A DNA stretch of 34,230 nt, taken from NCBI GenBank assembly GCA_019424865.1, contig JAHYYS010000024.1:1-34230 (forward strand), given 5' to 3'. The DNA comes from a bacterium (GTDB taxonomy: Bacteria; Bacillota; Clostridia; Oscillospirales; Oscillospiraceae). The notes beneath the pieces were generated by a model. The model worked only from the letters and a program-made list of their open reading frames with translations. It was not told the origin of the DNA and did no database searches. Below, in pieces: positions 22,681-29,638 of this stretch; position 1 is the first letter of the stretch; each line of letters starts with the position of its first letter. The position numbers and the translations under genes are program-made.

Positions 22681-22709
22681 ATTTTACCCCAAAATCCGCC
22701 CCGCGTAAA
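22681..22709 (-). promoter_or_regulatory. promoter of dnaD-dnaI
   Basis: Minus strand TTTACG (22709-22704), 17-base spacer, TAAAAT (22686-22681). The RNA start would fall near 22674, immediately before the leader hairpin. Confidence 0.55.
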
Positions 22710-22782
22710 TAAAAACTTGCGCGCGGCCCCGCCCGGGGCGGCGGCGCCGGGAAGAAAATTGAAAAATTCATGGATTATTTAT

Positions 22783-22811
22783 TTCTTATCCGGTGCGGCC
22801 TGTGGTATAAT
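22783..22811 (+). promoter_or_regulatory. promoter of zapA
   Basis: TGG-TATAAT (22803-22811) is an extended -10. The -35 region TTCTTA (22783-22788), 17 bases upstream, is weak, as is usual with extended -10 promoters. The zapA start is about 70 bases downstream. Confidence 0.7.
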
Positions 22812-22879
22812 CCTAATTAAGCTGGGGGGATACCATCCCCCGCCGCGGCAGATTACAGACAACAGGGGGAGAAGATACC

Positions 22880-23191
22880 ATGAAAAACAAAGTGGTTGTC
22901 ACCATCGCAGGCCGGGACTATACCATGGTAGCGGTGGAGGACGAGGCCTATGTCCGCAGGTGTGCCGCCCATGTGGACGGTCAGCTGCGGGAGCTGGAGG
23001 GCGGCCGCCTCTCCCAGGCGGACGCCGCTGTGCTGGCCGCGATGAATATCGCCGACCAATATTTCAAGGAGCAGGAGGCATCGGAGAACCTGCGCCGCCA
23101 GGTCAAGGAGGGCCTGGAGGAGGCCAGCCGCCTGAAGGCGGAGCTGTCCGAGGCCAAGCGGGAGATTTTCAAGCTGCAAAACCGCAAATAA
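22880..23191 (+). CDS. zapA: cell division protein ZapA
   Basis: ZapA binds FtsZ filaments and bundles them at the division site. It has 103 residues: a globular head (KNKVVVTIAGRDYTMVAVEDEAYVRRCAAHVDGQLREL) and AAMNIADQYFKEQE, followed by a long coiled coil (RRQVKEGLEEASRLKAELSEAKREIFKLQ) that mediates tetramerisation. The length is typical of Firmicutes ZapA. GGGGGAGAAG lies before ATG 22880. The U32 peptidase gene downstream is its common neighbour in clostridia. Confidence 0.92.
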   Translation: MKNKVVVTIAGRDYTMVAVEDEAYVRRCAAHVDGQLRELEGGRLSQADAAVLAAMNIADQYFKEQEASENLRRQVKEGLEEASRLKAELSEAKREIFKLQNRK

Positions 23192-23211
23192 AATACAGGT
23201 GTGATACATAA

Positions 23212-23261
23212 AACGCAAAGCAGGAGGCGGCCGCGCCCGCGCGGCCCCTCCCTGCCGTTTT
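23212..23261 (+). terminator. terminator between zapA and the U32 gene
   Basis: A long GC-rich imperfect stem (about 23220-23254, core CGGCCGCG/CGCGGCC) is framed by AAAACG upstream and CGTTTT downstream. It may end or reduce zapA transcription before the U32 gene. Confidence 0.6.
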
Positions 23262-23286
23262 GTTTCCCAAAGGAGGGGTACTGTCC

Positions 23287-25371
23287 ATGCTGGAGCTGCT
23301 TGCTCCCGCCGGCTCCATGGAGGCGGTGACCGCCGCCGTGCAGAACGGCGCCAATGCCATTTATCTTGGATACGGAGACTTCAACGCCCGCCGCAACGCG
23401 AAGAACTTTACCCAGGAGGAGGTTGCGGCGGCGGTTTCTTACTGCCATCTGCGGGGGTGCAAGGTCCATCTGACGCTGAACACCCTGCTCACCGACCGGG
23501 AGCTGCCCGGCGCGGCCCAGGTGGCCGCCCACGCCAGCGACATCGGGATTGACGCGGTGATTGTCCAGGACCTGGGGGTGGCCCGGATGCTGCGCCAGAC
23601 GGTGCCCGACCTGGCCATCCACGGCTCCACCCAGATGACGGTCCACTCCCTGGACGGGGTCAAGCAGTGCGCCGATCTGGGCATGAGCCGGGTGGTGCTC
23701 TCCCGGGAGCTGTCCCGGGACCAGATTGCCGGCATCTGCCAGAATTCCCCCATCGAGATTGAGATCTTCGGCCACGGGGCCCTGTGCATGTCCTACTCGG
23801 GACAGTGCTATTTCTCCTCGGTCATCGGGGGGCGCAGCGGCAACCGGGGGCTGTGTGCCCAGCCCTGCCGGCTGAAATACGGCTGGGGCGGAAAGGCCAA
23901 CGAGTACCCCCTGTCCCTGAAGGACATGTCGCTTATCAGCTATCTGAAGGAGATTCAGGACATGGGGGTGGCCTGCCTGAAGCTGGAGGGGCGGATGAAG
24001 CGGCCGGAGTATGTGGCCGTGGTCACCGGCATCTATGCCCGGGCGCTGCGGGAGGGGCGGGAGCCCACCCCGGAGGAGCTGGAGGAGCTGGAGCAGGTCT
24101 TCTCCCGCCAGGGCTTTACCCAGGGATACTATCTGGGGCAGACAGGGCCGGAGATGTTCGGCACCCGGCAGGAGGAGAAGGAGCCCCGGGAGCTGTATGC
24201 CCGGGCCCGGGCCAGCTATGAAAACGGGGAGAACCGGAAGGAGCCGGTGAAGCTGTACGCCATGGTCCGGGCGGGGCAGCCCGCCCAGGTGGCCGCCGAG
24301 GATCGGGAGGGCCACGTGGCCCGGACGGAGGGGCCGGTGCCCGAGGCGGCCCGGAATGTGCCCCTGACCCGGGAAAAGGTGGAGGGGCAGCTGTCCCGCA
24401 CCGGCGGCACCCCCTACTGCTGTGAAAAGGTCACCGCACTGGTGGAGGAGGGCCTCTCCCTGCCCCTGTCCGAGCTCAACGGCCTGCGCCGGCAGGTGCT
24501 GGAGGAGCTCTCCCGGCAGCGCACGGCGCTGCCCCAGCGGCGGAAGGAGCCCTTCCACGCCGGCGTGCGCTATGAGAATCCAAAGGGGGCGCCGGCCCTC
24601 ACCGTTTCGGTGCGCACGGCGGAGCAGGTTACCGATGAGCTGCTGGCCCTGCACCCCGCCCTGATCTATCTCCCGGCTGACGAGGGGGCGGCCCACCCGG
24701 AGGTGGTGGAGCGCTGCCGGGCAGCGGAGGTGCCGGCGGCGGCCCTGCTGCCCCGCATCTGTACCGACCGGGAGATCCAGCAGCTGGAGGATGACCTGGT
24801 GGCCCTGCGGCACCTGGGGGTGGAACAGGCCCTGGCGGGCACCCTGGGCGGCGTCCGGCGGGCCATGCAGCTGGGCTTCCAGGTGCGGGGGGACTACGGC
24901 CTGGGGGTGTACAACAGCCAGACCCTGAAGGAGCTGCGGCGGCTGGGGCTGGTCTCCGCCACCGCCTCCTTTGAGCTGAAGCTCTCCCAGATTCGGGACC
25001 TGTCCAAGGCCATCCCCCTGGAGCTTATCGGCTATGGCCGCCTGCCCCTGATGATTACAGAAAACTGCATCATCCGCAACCACTCGGGGGGGCACACCTG
25101 CGGCCAGGTGAACCAGCTCACCGACCGGAAGGGGGAGCGCTTCCCCGTGGTCAAGGCCTGGGGCTGCCGCAACGAGATTTTAAATGCCAAGACCCTGTTT
25201 CTGGCCGACAAGGCCGGCGATTACAGCCGCCTGGGCCTGTGGGCGGTGCGGCTGATGTTTACCACCGAGAGCCCGGCGGAGTGCGTCCGGGCGCTGGAGC
25301 GCTATCAGGGCCGGGGCAGCTGGCAGCCCGCAGGGCACACCCGGGGATTGTACTACCGGGATGTGGAGTGA
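23287..25371 (+). CDS. U32-family protein (TrhP/RlhA-like, with DUF3656 domain)
   Basis: This U32 family member has 694 residues from ATG 23287, with AAAGGAGG 9 bases upstream. The N-terminal barrel begins LELLAPAGSMEAVTAAVQNGANAIYLG. The U32 signature EIFGHGALCMSYSGQCYFSS is at about residues 158-178. Cys167, Cys174, Cys190 and Cys194 are placed like the four ligands of the iron-sulfur cluster in other U32 proteins. The C-terminal 350 residues form the extra DUF3656 domain found in the long clostridial form. Although called peptidases, members such as TrhP and RlhA act in tRNA or rRNA hydroxylation, so an RNA-modifying role is at least as likely as proteolysis. Confidence 0.9.
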   Translation: MLELLAPAGSMEAVTAAVQNGANAIYLGYGDFNARRNAKNFTQEEVAAAVSYCHLRGCKVHLTLNTLLTDRELPGAAQVAAHASDIGIDAVIVQDLGVARMLRQTVPDLAIHGSTQMTVHSLDGVKQCADLGMSRVVLSRELSRDQIAGICQNSPIEIEIFGHGALCMSYSGQCYFSSVIGGRSGNRGLCAQPCRLKYGWGGKANEYPLSLKDMSLISYLKEIQDMGVACLKLEGRMKRPEYVAVVTGIYARALREGREPTPEELEELEQVFSRQGFTQGYYLGQTGPEMFGTRQEEKEPRELYARARASYENGENRKEPVKLYAMVRAGQPAQVAAEDREGHVARTEGPVPEAARNVPLTREKVEGQLSRTGGTPYCCEKVTALVEEGLSLPLSELNGLRRQVLEELSRQRTALPQRRKEPFHAGVRYENPKGAPALTVSVRTAEQVTDELLALHPALIYLPADEGAAHPEVVERCRAAEVPAAALLPRICTDREIQQLEDDLVALRHLGVEQALAGTLGGVRRAMQLGFQVRGDYGLGVYNSQTLKELRRLGLVSATASFELKLSQIRDLSKAIPLELIGYGRLPLMITENCIIRNHSGGHTCGQVNQLTDRKGERFPVVKAWGCRNEILNAKTLFLADKAGDYSRLGLWAVRLMFTTESPAECVRALERYQGRGSWQPAGHTRGLYYRDVE

Positions 25372-25404
25372 GCGAATCCCTAGGAAAGCGAGTGCAAAGC
25401 TGAA

Positions 25405-25953
25405 ATGGGTTTGTTAGAAATGTTGCGCGGAGAAGAACCGGGACCAATAAAAAAACTATTAAACTATGAAAACAAGGGGCAGTTTGGTGAATATTTAATT
25501 GAATATGCAATTACAAATCACAACATACCCGGAAATTTGTATGTGTTCCGAAATTTATACATACCATACCGCGGAGGATACGCTGAAATAGATCTATTGA
25601 TGTTGCACGAGTGTGGGATATTCGTATTTGAGAGTAAAAACTACGGAGGGTGGATTTTTGGAAGAGAAACAGATCTAAATTGGACACAAAGCTTTATAAA
25701 TGGTGAAAAGCATTATTTTTATAATCCCATTCGACAAAATGATACACATATCAAAGCATTGTCTCAGTTTTTACATCTTTGCCCTGAGCAATTTTATTCT
25801 TGTATTGTTTTTTCAGAGCGTTGTACTTTGAAAGCTGTTCCCTGTGCAACGGATCGTTATATAATATTGCAGCGCACAAATGTTCTGCGATGGCTGAGAG
25901 AGCATATACAGCAAATGAGAAGCCTTTATTCAACAATTAACCGGGTGGGCTAA
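25405..25953 (+). CDS. NERD-domain protein, 3' part lost by frameshift
   Basis: This 182-residue nuclease-related-domain protein contains GQFGEYLIEYAITNH, then AEIDLLMLHECGIFVFESKNYGGWIFG. That is the NERD core, whose E-D-ESK residues resemble a PD-(D/E)XK nuclease site. NWTQSFINGEKHYFYNPIRQNDTHIKAL and FYSCIVFSERCTLKAVP follow. In related clostridial proteins known to me the chain continues into a C4 topoisomerase-type zinc finger. Here the frame stops at 25951-25953 and the finger is encoded just beyond in another frame. The gene is visibly AT-rich compared with its neighbours, a sign of transfer. A single-base frameshift between about 25919 and 25953 is the simplest explanation. Confidence 0.8.
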   Translation: MGLLEMLRGEEPGPIKKLLNYENKGQFGEYLIEYAITNHNIPGNLYVFRNLYIPYRGGYAEIDLLMLHECGIFVFESKNYGGWIFGRETDLNWTQSFINGEKHYFYNPIRQNDTHIKALSQFLHLCPEQFYSCIVFSERCTLKAVPCATDRYIILQRTNVLRWLREHIQQMRSLYSTINRVG

Positions 25954-25954
25954 T

Positions 25955-26143
25955 TTGCTAAGTACAACGGCAGATGCAAATACCGGTACAAAGGCGGAAC
26001 ATGTAGAACAGATTTGGAAGCGTTTTGAAAGTCAGACCTGTCCATTTTGCGGCTCAAAATTGGTGCTGAGAACGGGGAAGTATGGCGAATTTTGGGGTTG
26101 TACAGCGTATCCTAAATGTAGATTTACAAAGAAGGCAGAATAA
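25955..26143 (+). CDS. detached C4 zinc finger of the NERD protein
   Basis: From TTG 25955 the product has 62 residues ending in CPFCGSKLVLRTGKYGEFWGCTAYPKCRFTKK, a topoisomerase I-type C4 zinc ribbon (Cys pairs C-x2-C and C-x5-C) that binds nucleic acid. The same frame is open back to 25919 and reads EAFIQQLTGWANLL there. It has no good ribosome site of its own. It most likely represents the C-terminal domain of the preceding NERD gene, cut off by a frameshift. Separate translation or ribosomal slippage cannot be excluded. Composition is AT-rich like the NERD part. Confidence 0.6.
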   Translation: MLSTTADANTGTKAEHVEQIWKRFESQTCPFCGSKLVLRTGKYGEFWGCTAYPKCRFTKKAE

Positions 26144-26247
26144 GTGGTTTCGCATTTGAACTTGACAACTTAACAAAATTTCAAAAGGTGTTTAACAGTT
26201 ATTACGACTAGAATTACGAATGTTATTTAAAGAGGTTATGATAGTAG

Positions 26248-26697
26248 ATGGAACTGAAAGTCAAGGCGGTCTCGCCTAAAATTGGAACGGAGATCCCCGC
26301 GCCCTTTTATGCCACGCCCGGCGCGGCGGCCATGGATCTGCACGCCTGCGTGGACGGGGCGGTGACCATCCCCGCCGGAGGGCGCAGGGTGATCCCCACC
26401 GGCATTGCCATCGCCCTGCCCTCGGCGGAGTATGTGGCCCTGGTATTTGCCCGCAGCGGGCTGGGCATCAAGCACGGCGTGGCCCCCGCCAACTGTGTGG
26501 GTGTCATCGACAGTGATTACAGAGGTGAAATCATGGTGGGCCTGCATAACGCAGGGGAATCGGATTACACCGTCCAGCCCGGGGATCGCATCGCCCAGCT
26601 GATGGTCGTCCCGGTGGTACAGGCCCAGGTTCAAATGGTGGAGGAGCTGGACGACACCGCGCGGGGCGCGGGCGGATTTGGCTCCACGGGCCGGTAA
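26248..26697 (+). CDS. dut: deoxyuridine 5'-triphosphate nucleotidohydrolase (dUTPase)
   Basis: dUTPase hydrolyses dUTP to dUMP and pyrophosphate, keeping uracil out of DNA and supplying dTMP synthesis. It has 149 residues, the standard trimeric size. All five motifs are present: AAAMDLHA (1), ARSGLGIKHG (2), GVIDSDYRGEI with the catalytic Asp (3), PGDRIAQL (4) and the C-terminal GAGGFGSTGR (5). AAAGAGGT lies 11 bases before ATG 26248. Coding DNA is GC-rich again, so the AT-rich segment ends at its start. The 104 bases upstream contain a TTGACA (26162-26167) without a matching -10. Confidence 0.95.
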   Translation: MELKVKAVSPKIGTEIPAPFYATPGAAAMDLHACVDGAVTIPAGGRRVIPTGIAIALPSAEYVALVFARSGLGIKHGVAPANCVGVIDSDYRGEIMVGLHNAGESDYTVQPGDRIAQLMVVPVVQAQVQMVEELDDTARGAGGFGSTGR

Positions 26698-26738
26698 CCG
26701 CCCGGAGCTGAGACGATACATCGTGAGGAGTGAAGCGC

Positions 26739-27587
26739 ATGTTTAAGCTGTTTGGGAAAAAGGAGGAGGAGCGGGAGAGGCCCGTGAGCACGGCCTCCCG
26801 GCACCCCGAGGCGGCCGCGTTGTCCGCGCAGTTTGGCAGGGAGGAGTTTGACATTCTGGCGGTCACCGGGGCCAACAGCTTTGGCGGCGAACGGGAGCCG
26901 GAGGCGGAATATTGGACCGCCACCCTGCCCATCACCGCCTGGCGGGAGGATGACGGACCCATCCACCAGGAGAAGACCTGTCTGGTGGCCCTGGCGGACG
27001 ACAAGGTGCTGGCCTACCTGCGCCGGGTGGCCCCCCGGGACTCCATTATCCAGGCCCGGGTGCGCCAGAGCCTGGTTGACGACCGGTTCCTGCTGGTGGG
27101 CATGCCCACCCCGATGATGGACCGGGAGCTGAAGGCCATTCTGGACGAGCAGGTCAAGCCGGTGAGCACCTGGGTGCCCGATTTGGGGACCTTTGTGCTC
27201 AACCGATCGGTCAACTGGTTCCAGGCCGACGTGGAGTGGCAGGGCCAGTCCGTCCAGCTGGTGTATGACCAGGGGAGCGAGGAGGAGATGAAGGCCGCCC
27301 AGGAGACGGCCAAGGCGCTGATGGACGGCCAGGCGGAGTGGGATCAAACGATCCGCGCCTATGCCGCCGGGGAGCTGCCCGCCCAGTGCGCCGGCCTGCA
27401 GGAGGATGAGATGGGCGACCTGCCTGCAGAGGAGCTGATCCGCCGGCTGGAGCCGGAGTCCATCCAGGTTCGCCCCGACGGCTCCTTTGAGTTCTGGTTC
27501 CACGACGCGGATTATGTGTGGACGCGCGCCGTCCGGGTCGCAGGGGACCTGCAGAACGGGCCCGCGGCCGTCAGTCTGGAGGACTGA
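26739..27587 (+). CDS. unknown conserved protein, possibly DUF2262-like
   Basis: This cytoplasmic protein has 282 residues from ATG 26739, 8 bases after GAGGAG; GTG 26730 is inside that site. The N-terminus is basic and charged (MFKLFGKKEEERERP). The central part (DRFLLVGMPTPMMDRELKAILDEQVKPVSTWVPDLGTFVLNRSVNWFQADVEWQGQSVQLV) and the end (IQVRPDGSFEFWFHDADYVWTRAVRVAGDLQNGPAAVSLED) resemble DUF2262 proteins, in which a DGD/DAD-like turn precedes aromatic residues. I am not sure of the family. There is no signal peptide or membrane segment. It lies 31 bases before maf in the same direction and may share its mRNA. Confidence 0.75.
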   Translation: MFKLFGKKEEERERPVSTASRHPEAAALSAQFGREEFDILAVTGANSFGGEREPEAEYWTATLPITAWREDDGPIHQEKTCLVALADDKVLAYLRRVAPRDSIIQARVRQSLVDDRFLLVGMPTPMMDRELKAILDEQVKPVSTWVPDLGTFVLNRSVNWFQADVEWQGQSVQLVYDQGSEEEMKAAQETAKALMDGQAEWDQTIRAYAAGELPAQCAGLQEDEMGDLPAEELIRRLEPESIQVRPDGSFEFWFHDADYVWTRAVRVAGDLQNGPAAVSLED

Positions 27588-27618
27588 GACCGGGGACGGA
27601 AGGGAAGAGGTGTTTTCC

Positions 27619-28215
27619 ATGTCGATTATTCTGGCCTCCCAGTCCCCCCGGCGGCGGCAGCTGCTGGGGCAGATTGGGCTGGACCATTTTATAGTCCGGC
27701 CCGCCCGGGGGGAGGAGATTATGGACCCCGCCCTGTCCCCGGCGCAGCTGGTGGAGGAGCTGTCCCGGCAGAAGGCCCGGGAGGTGGCCGGGGCCTCGGA
27801 CCCCGGGGATCTGGTCATCGCGGCGGATACTGTGGTGGCCATTGACGGCCGGGTGCTGGGCAAGCCCCATGACCGGGAGGAGGCCTGCGCCATGCTCTCC
27901 GCCCTGTCCGGGCGGGAGCATACCGTCTATACCGGGGTGACCGTGTGCCGGGATGACCGGATGCTCACCCAGCATGAGGCCACCCAGGTCCGCTTCCGGC
28001 CCCTCTCCCCCCGGGAGATTCGGGCCTATGTGGACTCGGGCGAGCCCATGGACAAGGCGGGGGCCTATGGCGTACAGGAGCTGGGCGCCCTGCTGGTGGA
28101 GGGCATCCGGGGGGACTATTTCAACGTGGTGGGCCTGCCGCTGTGCCGCCTGGGACAGATGCTCTCCCAGTTTGGGGTGGAGCTGCTGGCAGGAAAAGAG
28201 GAGCAGAAGCTGTGA
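27619..28215 (+). CDS. maf: Maf nucleoside-triphosphate pyrophosphatase
   Basis: Maf proteins hydrolyse non-canonical or dTTP/UTP nucleotides and are linked to septum control. It has 198 residues. ILASQSPRRRQLL at residues 4-16 is the family signature, and VIAADTVVAIDGRVLGKP carries the catalytic Asp. GREHTVYTGVTVC and SGEPMDKAGAYGVQELGALLVEGIRGDYFNVVGLPL complete the conserved core. ATG 27619 has AAGAGG 8 bases upstream. Its stop overlaps the GTG of mreC, and the pair maf-mreC is common in Firmicutes. Confidence 0.94.
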   Translation: MSIILASQSPRRRQLLGQIGLDHFIVRPARGEEIMDPALSPAQLVEELSRQKAREVAGASDPGDLVIAADTVVAIDGRVLGKPHDREEACAMLSALSGREHTVYTGVTVCRDDRMLTQHEATQVRFRPLSPREIRAYVDSGEPMDKAGAYGVQELGALLVEGIRGDYFNVVGLPLCRLGQMLSQFGVELLAGKEEQKL

Positions 28216-29054
28216 AGAAGTTTTTCCGGCAAAATGGAATACTGCTGCTGGTGATTGCGCTGCTGCTGTCCATTCTCATCGGCCTCACCTCCGCCCTGAT
28301 GGGCGGGAACGCGGATCCCCTGTCCAACGTGGTGAACACCGTCACAGCGCCGGTGCGGGGCGGGATTGCCGCCGTTCTGGACTGGGCGGAGGGGGTTTAC
28401 GCCTATGTGTTCCGCTACGGAGAGATTCAGGACGAGCTGGACAGCCTGCGTGCCCAGGTGGCCGAGCTGGAGGAGCAGGTGCGGGAGGGCCAGGAGGCCA
28501 GCCGGGAGAACGAGCAGCTGCGGGAGCTGCTGAATCTGCAGCAGCGGCGGCAGGACTTTGAGTTTGAAGCGGCCCGGGTGACCGGCCGGTCCACCGACAA
28601 CTGGGAGTCCACCCTGACCCTGAGCAAGGGCTCCTCCGACGGAGTCCAGGCGGGCAACTGTGTGATTACAGAGACCGGCGTGCTGGTGGGCGTGGTGTCA
28701 AAGGTGGGCCTGAACTGGTCCGCTGTCTCCACCGTGATCAGCACGGATACGGAGATGGGGGGCATTGTCTCCCGCACCTACTCCGCCGGCGTGCTGGAGG
28801 GGGACTTCTCCCTGATGCAGGAGGGGAAGCTGAAGCTGAACTACCTCCCCGACAGCGCCCAGCTGGTTTCGGGGGACGAGGTGCTCACCTCCGGCCGGGG
28901 AGAGGTCTACCCCGCTGGGCTGGTGGTGGGCCAGGTGGAGGGCGTGTTTACCGACCCCTCCGGCATGACCCGGTACGCCGTGGTGGTCCCCGATGTGGAT
29001 CTGGAGCAGCTGGTGGAGGTCTTTGTCATCAAGTCCTTTGACATTGTGGAGTAA
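28212..29054 (+). CDS. mreC: rod shape-determining protein MreC
   Basis: MreC is a bitopic membrane protein that organises the lateral-wall elongation complex and activates PBP2. It has 280 residues from GTG 28212 (GTGA overlap with maf). A single N-terminal membrane helix at about 8-30 (GILLLVIALLLSILIGLTSALMG) is followed by a coiled coil at about 72-115 (ELDSLRAQVAELEEQVREGQEASRENEQLRELLNLQQR). The extracytoplasmic beta domain comes next (VTGRSTDNWESTLTLSKGSSDGVQAGN..GVLVGVVSKVG). There is no mreB gene beside it, as often in clostridia. Confidence 0.95.
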   Translation: MKKFFRQNGILLLVIALLLSILIGLTSALMGGNADPLSNVVNTVTAPVRGGIAAVLDWAEGVYAYVFRYGEIQDELDSLRAQVAELEEQVREGQEASRENEQLRELLNLQQRRQDFEFEAARVTGRSTDNWESTLTLSKGSSDGVQAGNCVITETGVLVGVVSKVGLNWSAVSTVISTDTEMGGIVSRTYSAGVLEGDFSLMQEGKLKLNYLPDSAQLVSGDEVLTSGRGEVYPAGLVVGQVEGVFTDPSGMTRYAVVVPDVDLEQLVEVFVIKSFDIVE

Positions 29055-29093
29055 GGCCGGAGCCCCCAGGCTCCGGGAGGAAGGTGAGCTGGT

Positions 29094-29606
29094 TTGACGC
29101 GCCGGAATTTGATTCATAAATGGTCCGTCTACGGCCTGGGCCTGGTGCTGGTCTGGCTGCTGGATGGGTGCATTTTGCCCCGGTACCCCCTTTTCGGTAC
29201 AATTCCCATGCTGCTGCCCCTGGCGGCGACGGCGGTGGCGGTGCTGGAGGGGGCGTATGGGGGCGCGGGCTTCGGCATGGCAGTGGGCCTGGTGTGGGAG
29301 CTGGCCTATCCCGGCGGCTTTGGCGGCCTTGTGTTTGGCATGGCGGCCGCGGGGCTGGCCGCCGGATCGGCCAGCCAGTATATTTTAAGCCAGTCCTATC
29401 CAGGCTGCCTGATCTGCTCCTGCGGAGTGCTGCTGGGGCTGGAGGCCCTGCGGCTGTTTCGCGGCGTGGTGACGGACACGGCGGCCTTTGGCGCGATGCT
29501 TCCGGTGGCGGGGGCGGAGCTGGCCCTCTCACTGGCCTGGTCGCCGGTGATCTACCTGTTGTTCCGGTCTATTTACCGCCGGGTGGGCGGGACCAGGCTG
29601 GCCTGA
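29094..29606 (+). CDS. mreD: rod shape-determining protein MreD
   Basis: MreD is the small polytopic partner of MreC in the elongation complex. It has 170 residues from TTG 29094, with GGAGGAAGG about 13 bases upstream. Five or six hydrophobic segments cover nearly the whole length. The start NLIHKWSVYGLGLVLVWLLDGCILP and the conserved YGGAGFGMAVGLVWELAY-type second half fit the family. The mreC-mreD gap of 39 bases contains an 8-bp hairpin (29057-29076). pbp2 follows 32 bases later. Confidence 0.88.
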   Translation: MTRRNLIHKWSVYGLGLVLVWLLDGCILPRYPLFGTIPMLLPLAATAVAVLEGAYGGAGFGMAVGLVWELAYPGGFGGLVFGMAAAGLAAGSASQYILSQSYPGCLICSCGVLLGLEALRLFRGVVTDTAAFGAMLPVAGAELALSLAWSPVIYLLFRSIYRRVGGTRLA

Positions 29607-29638
29607 GCGTGTTTTCTCCTGAAAGGAGCTGATTTCCC

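Noticed and set aside
26162..26190. TTGACA upstream of dut as its promoter
   Set aside because: No -10-like hexamer lies 16 to 18 bases downstream.
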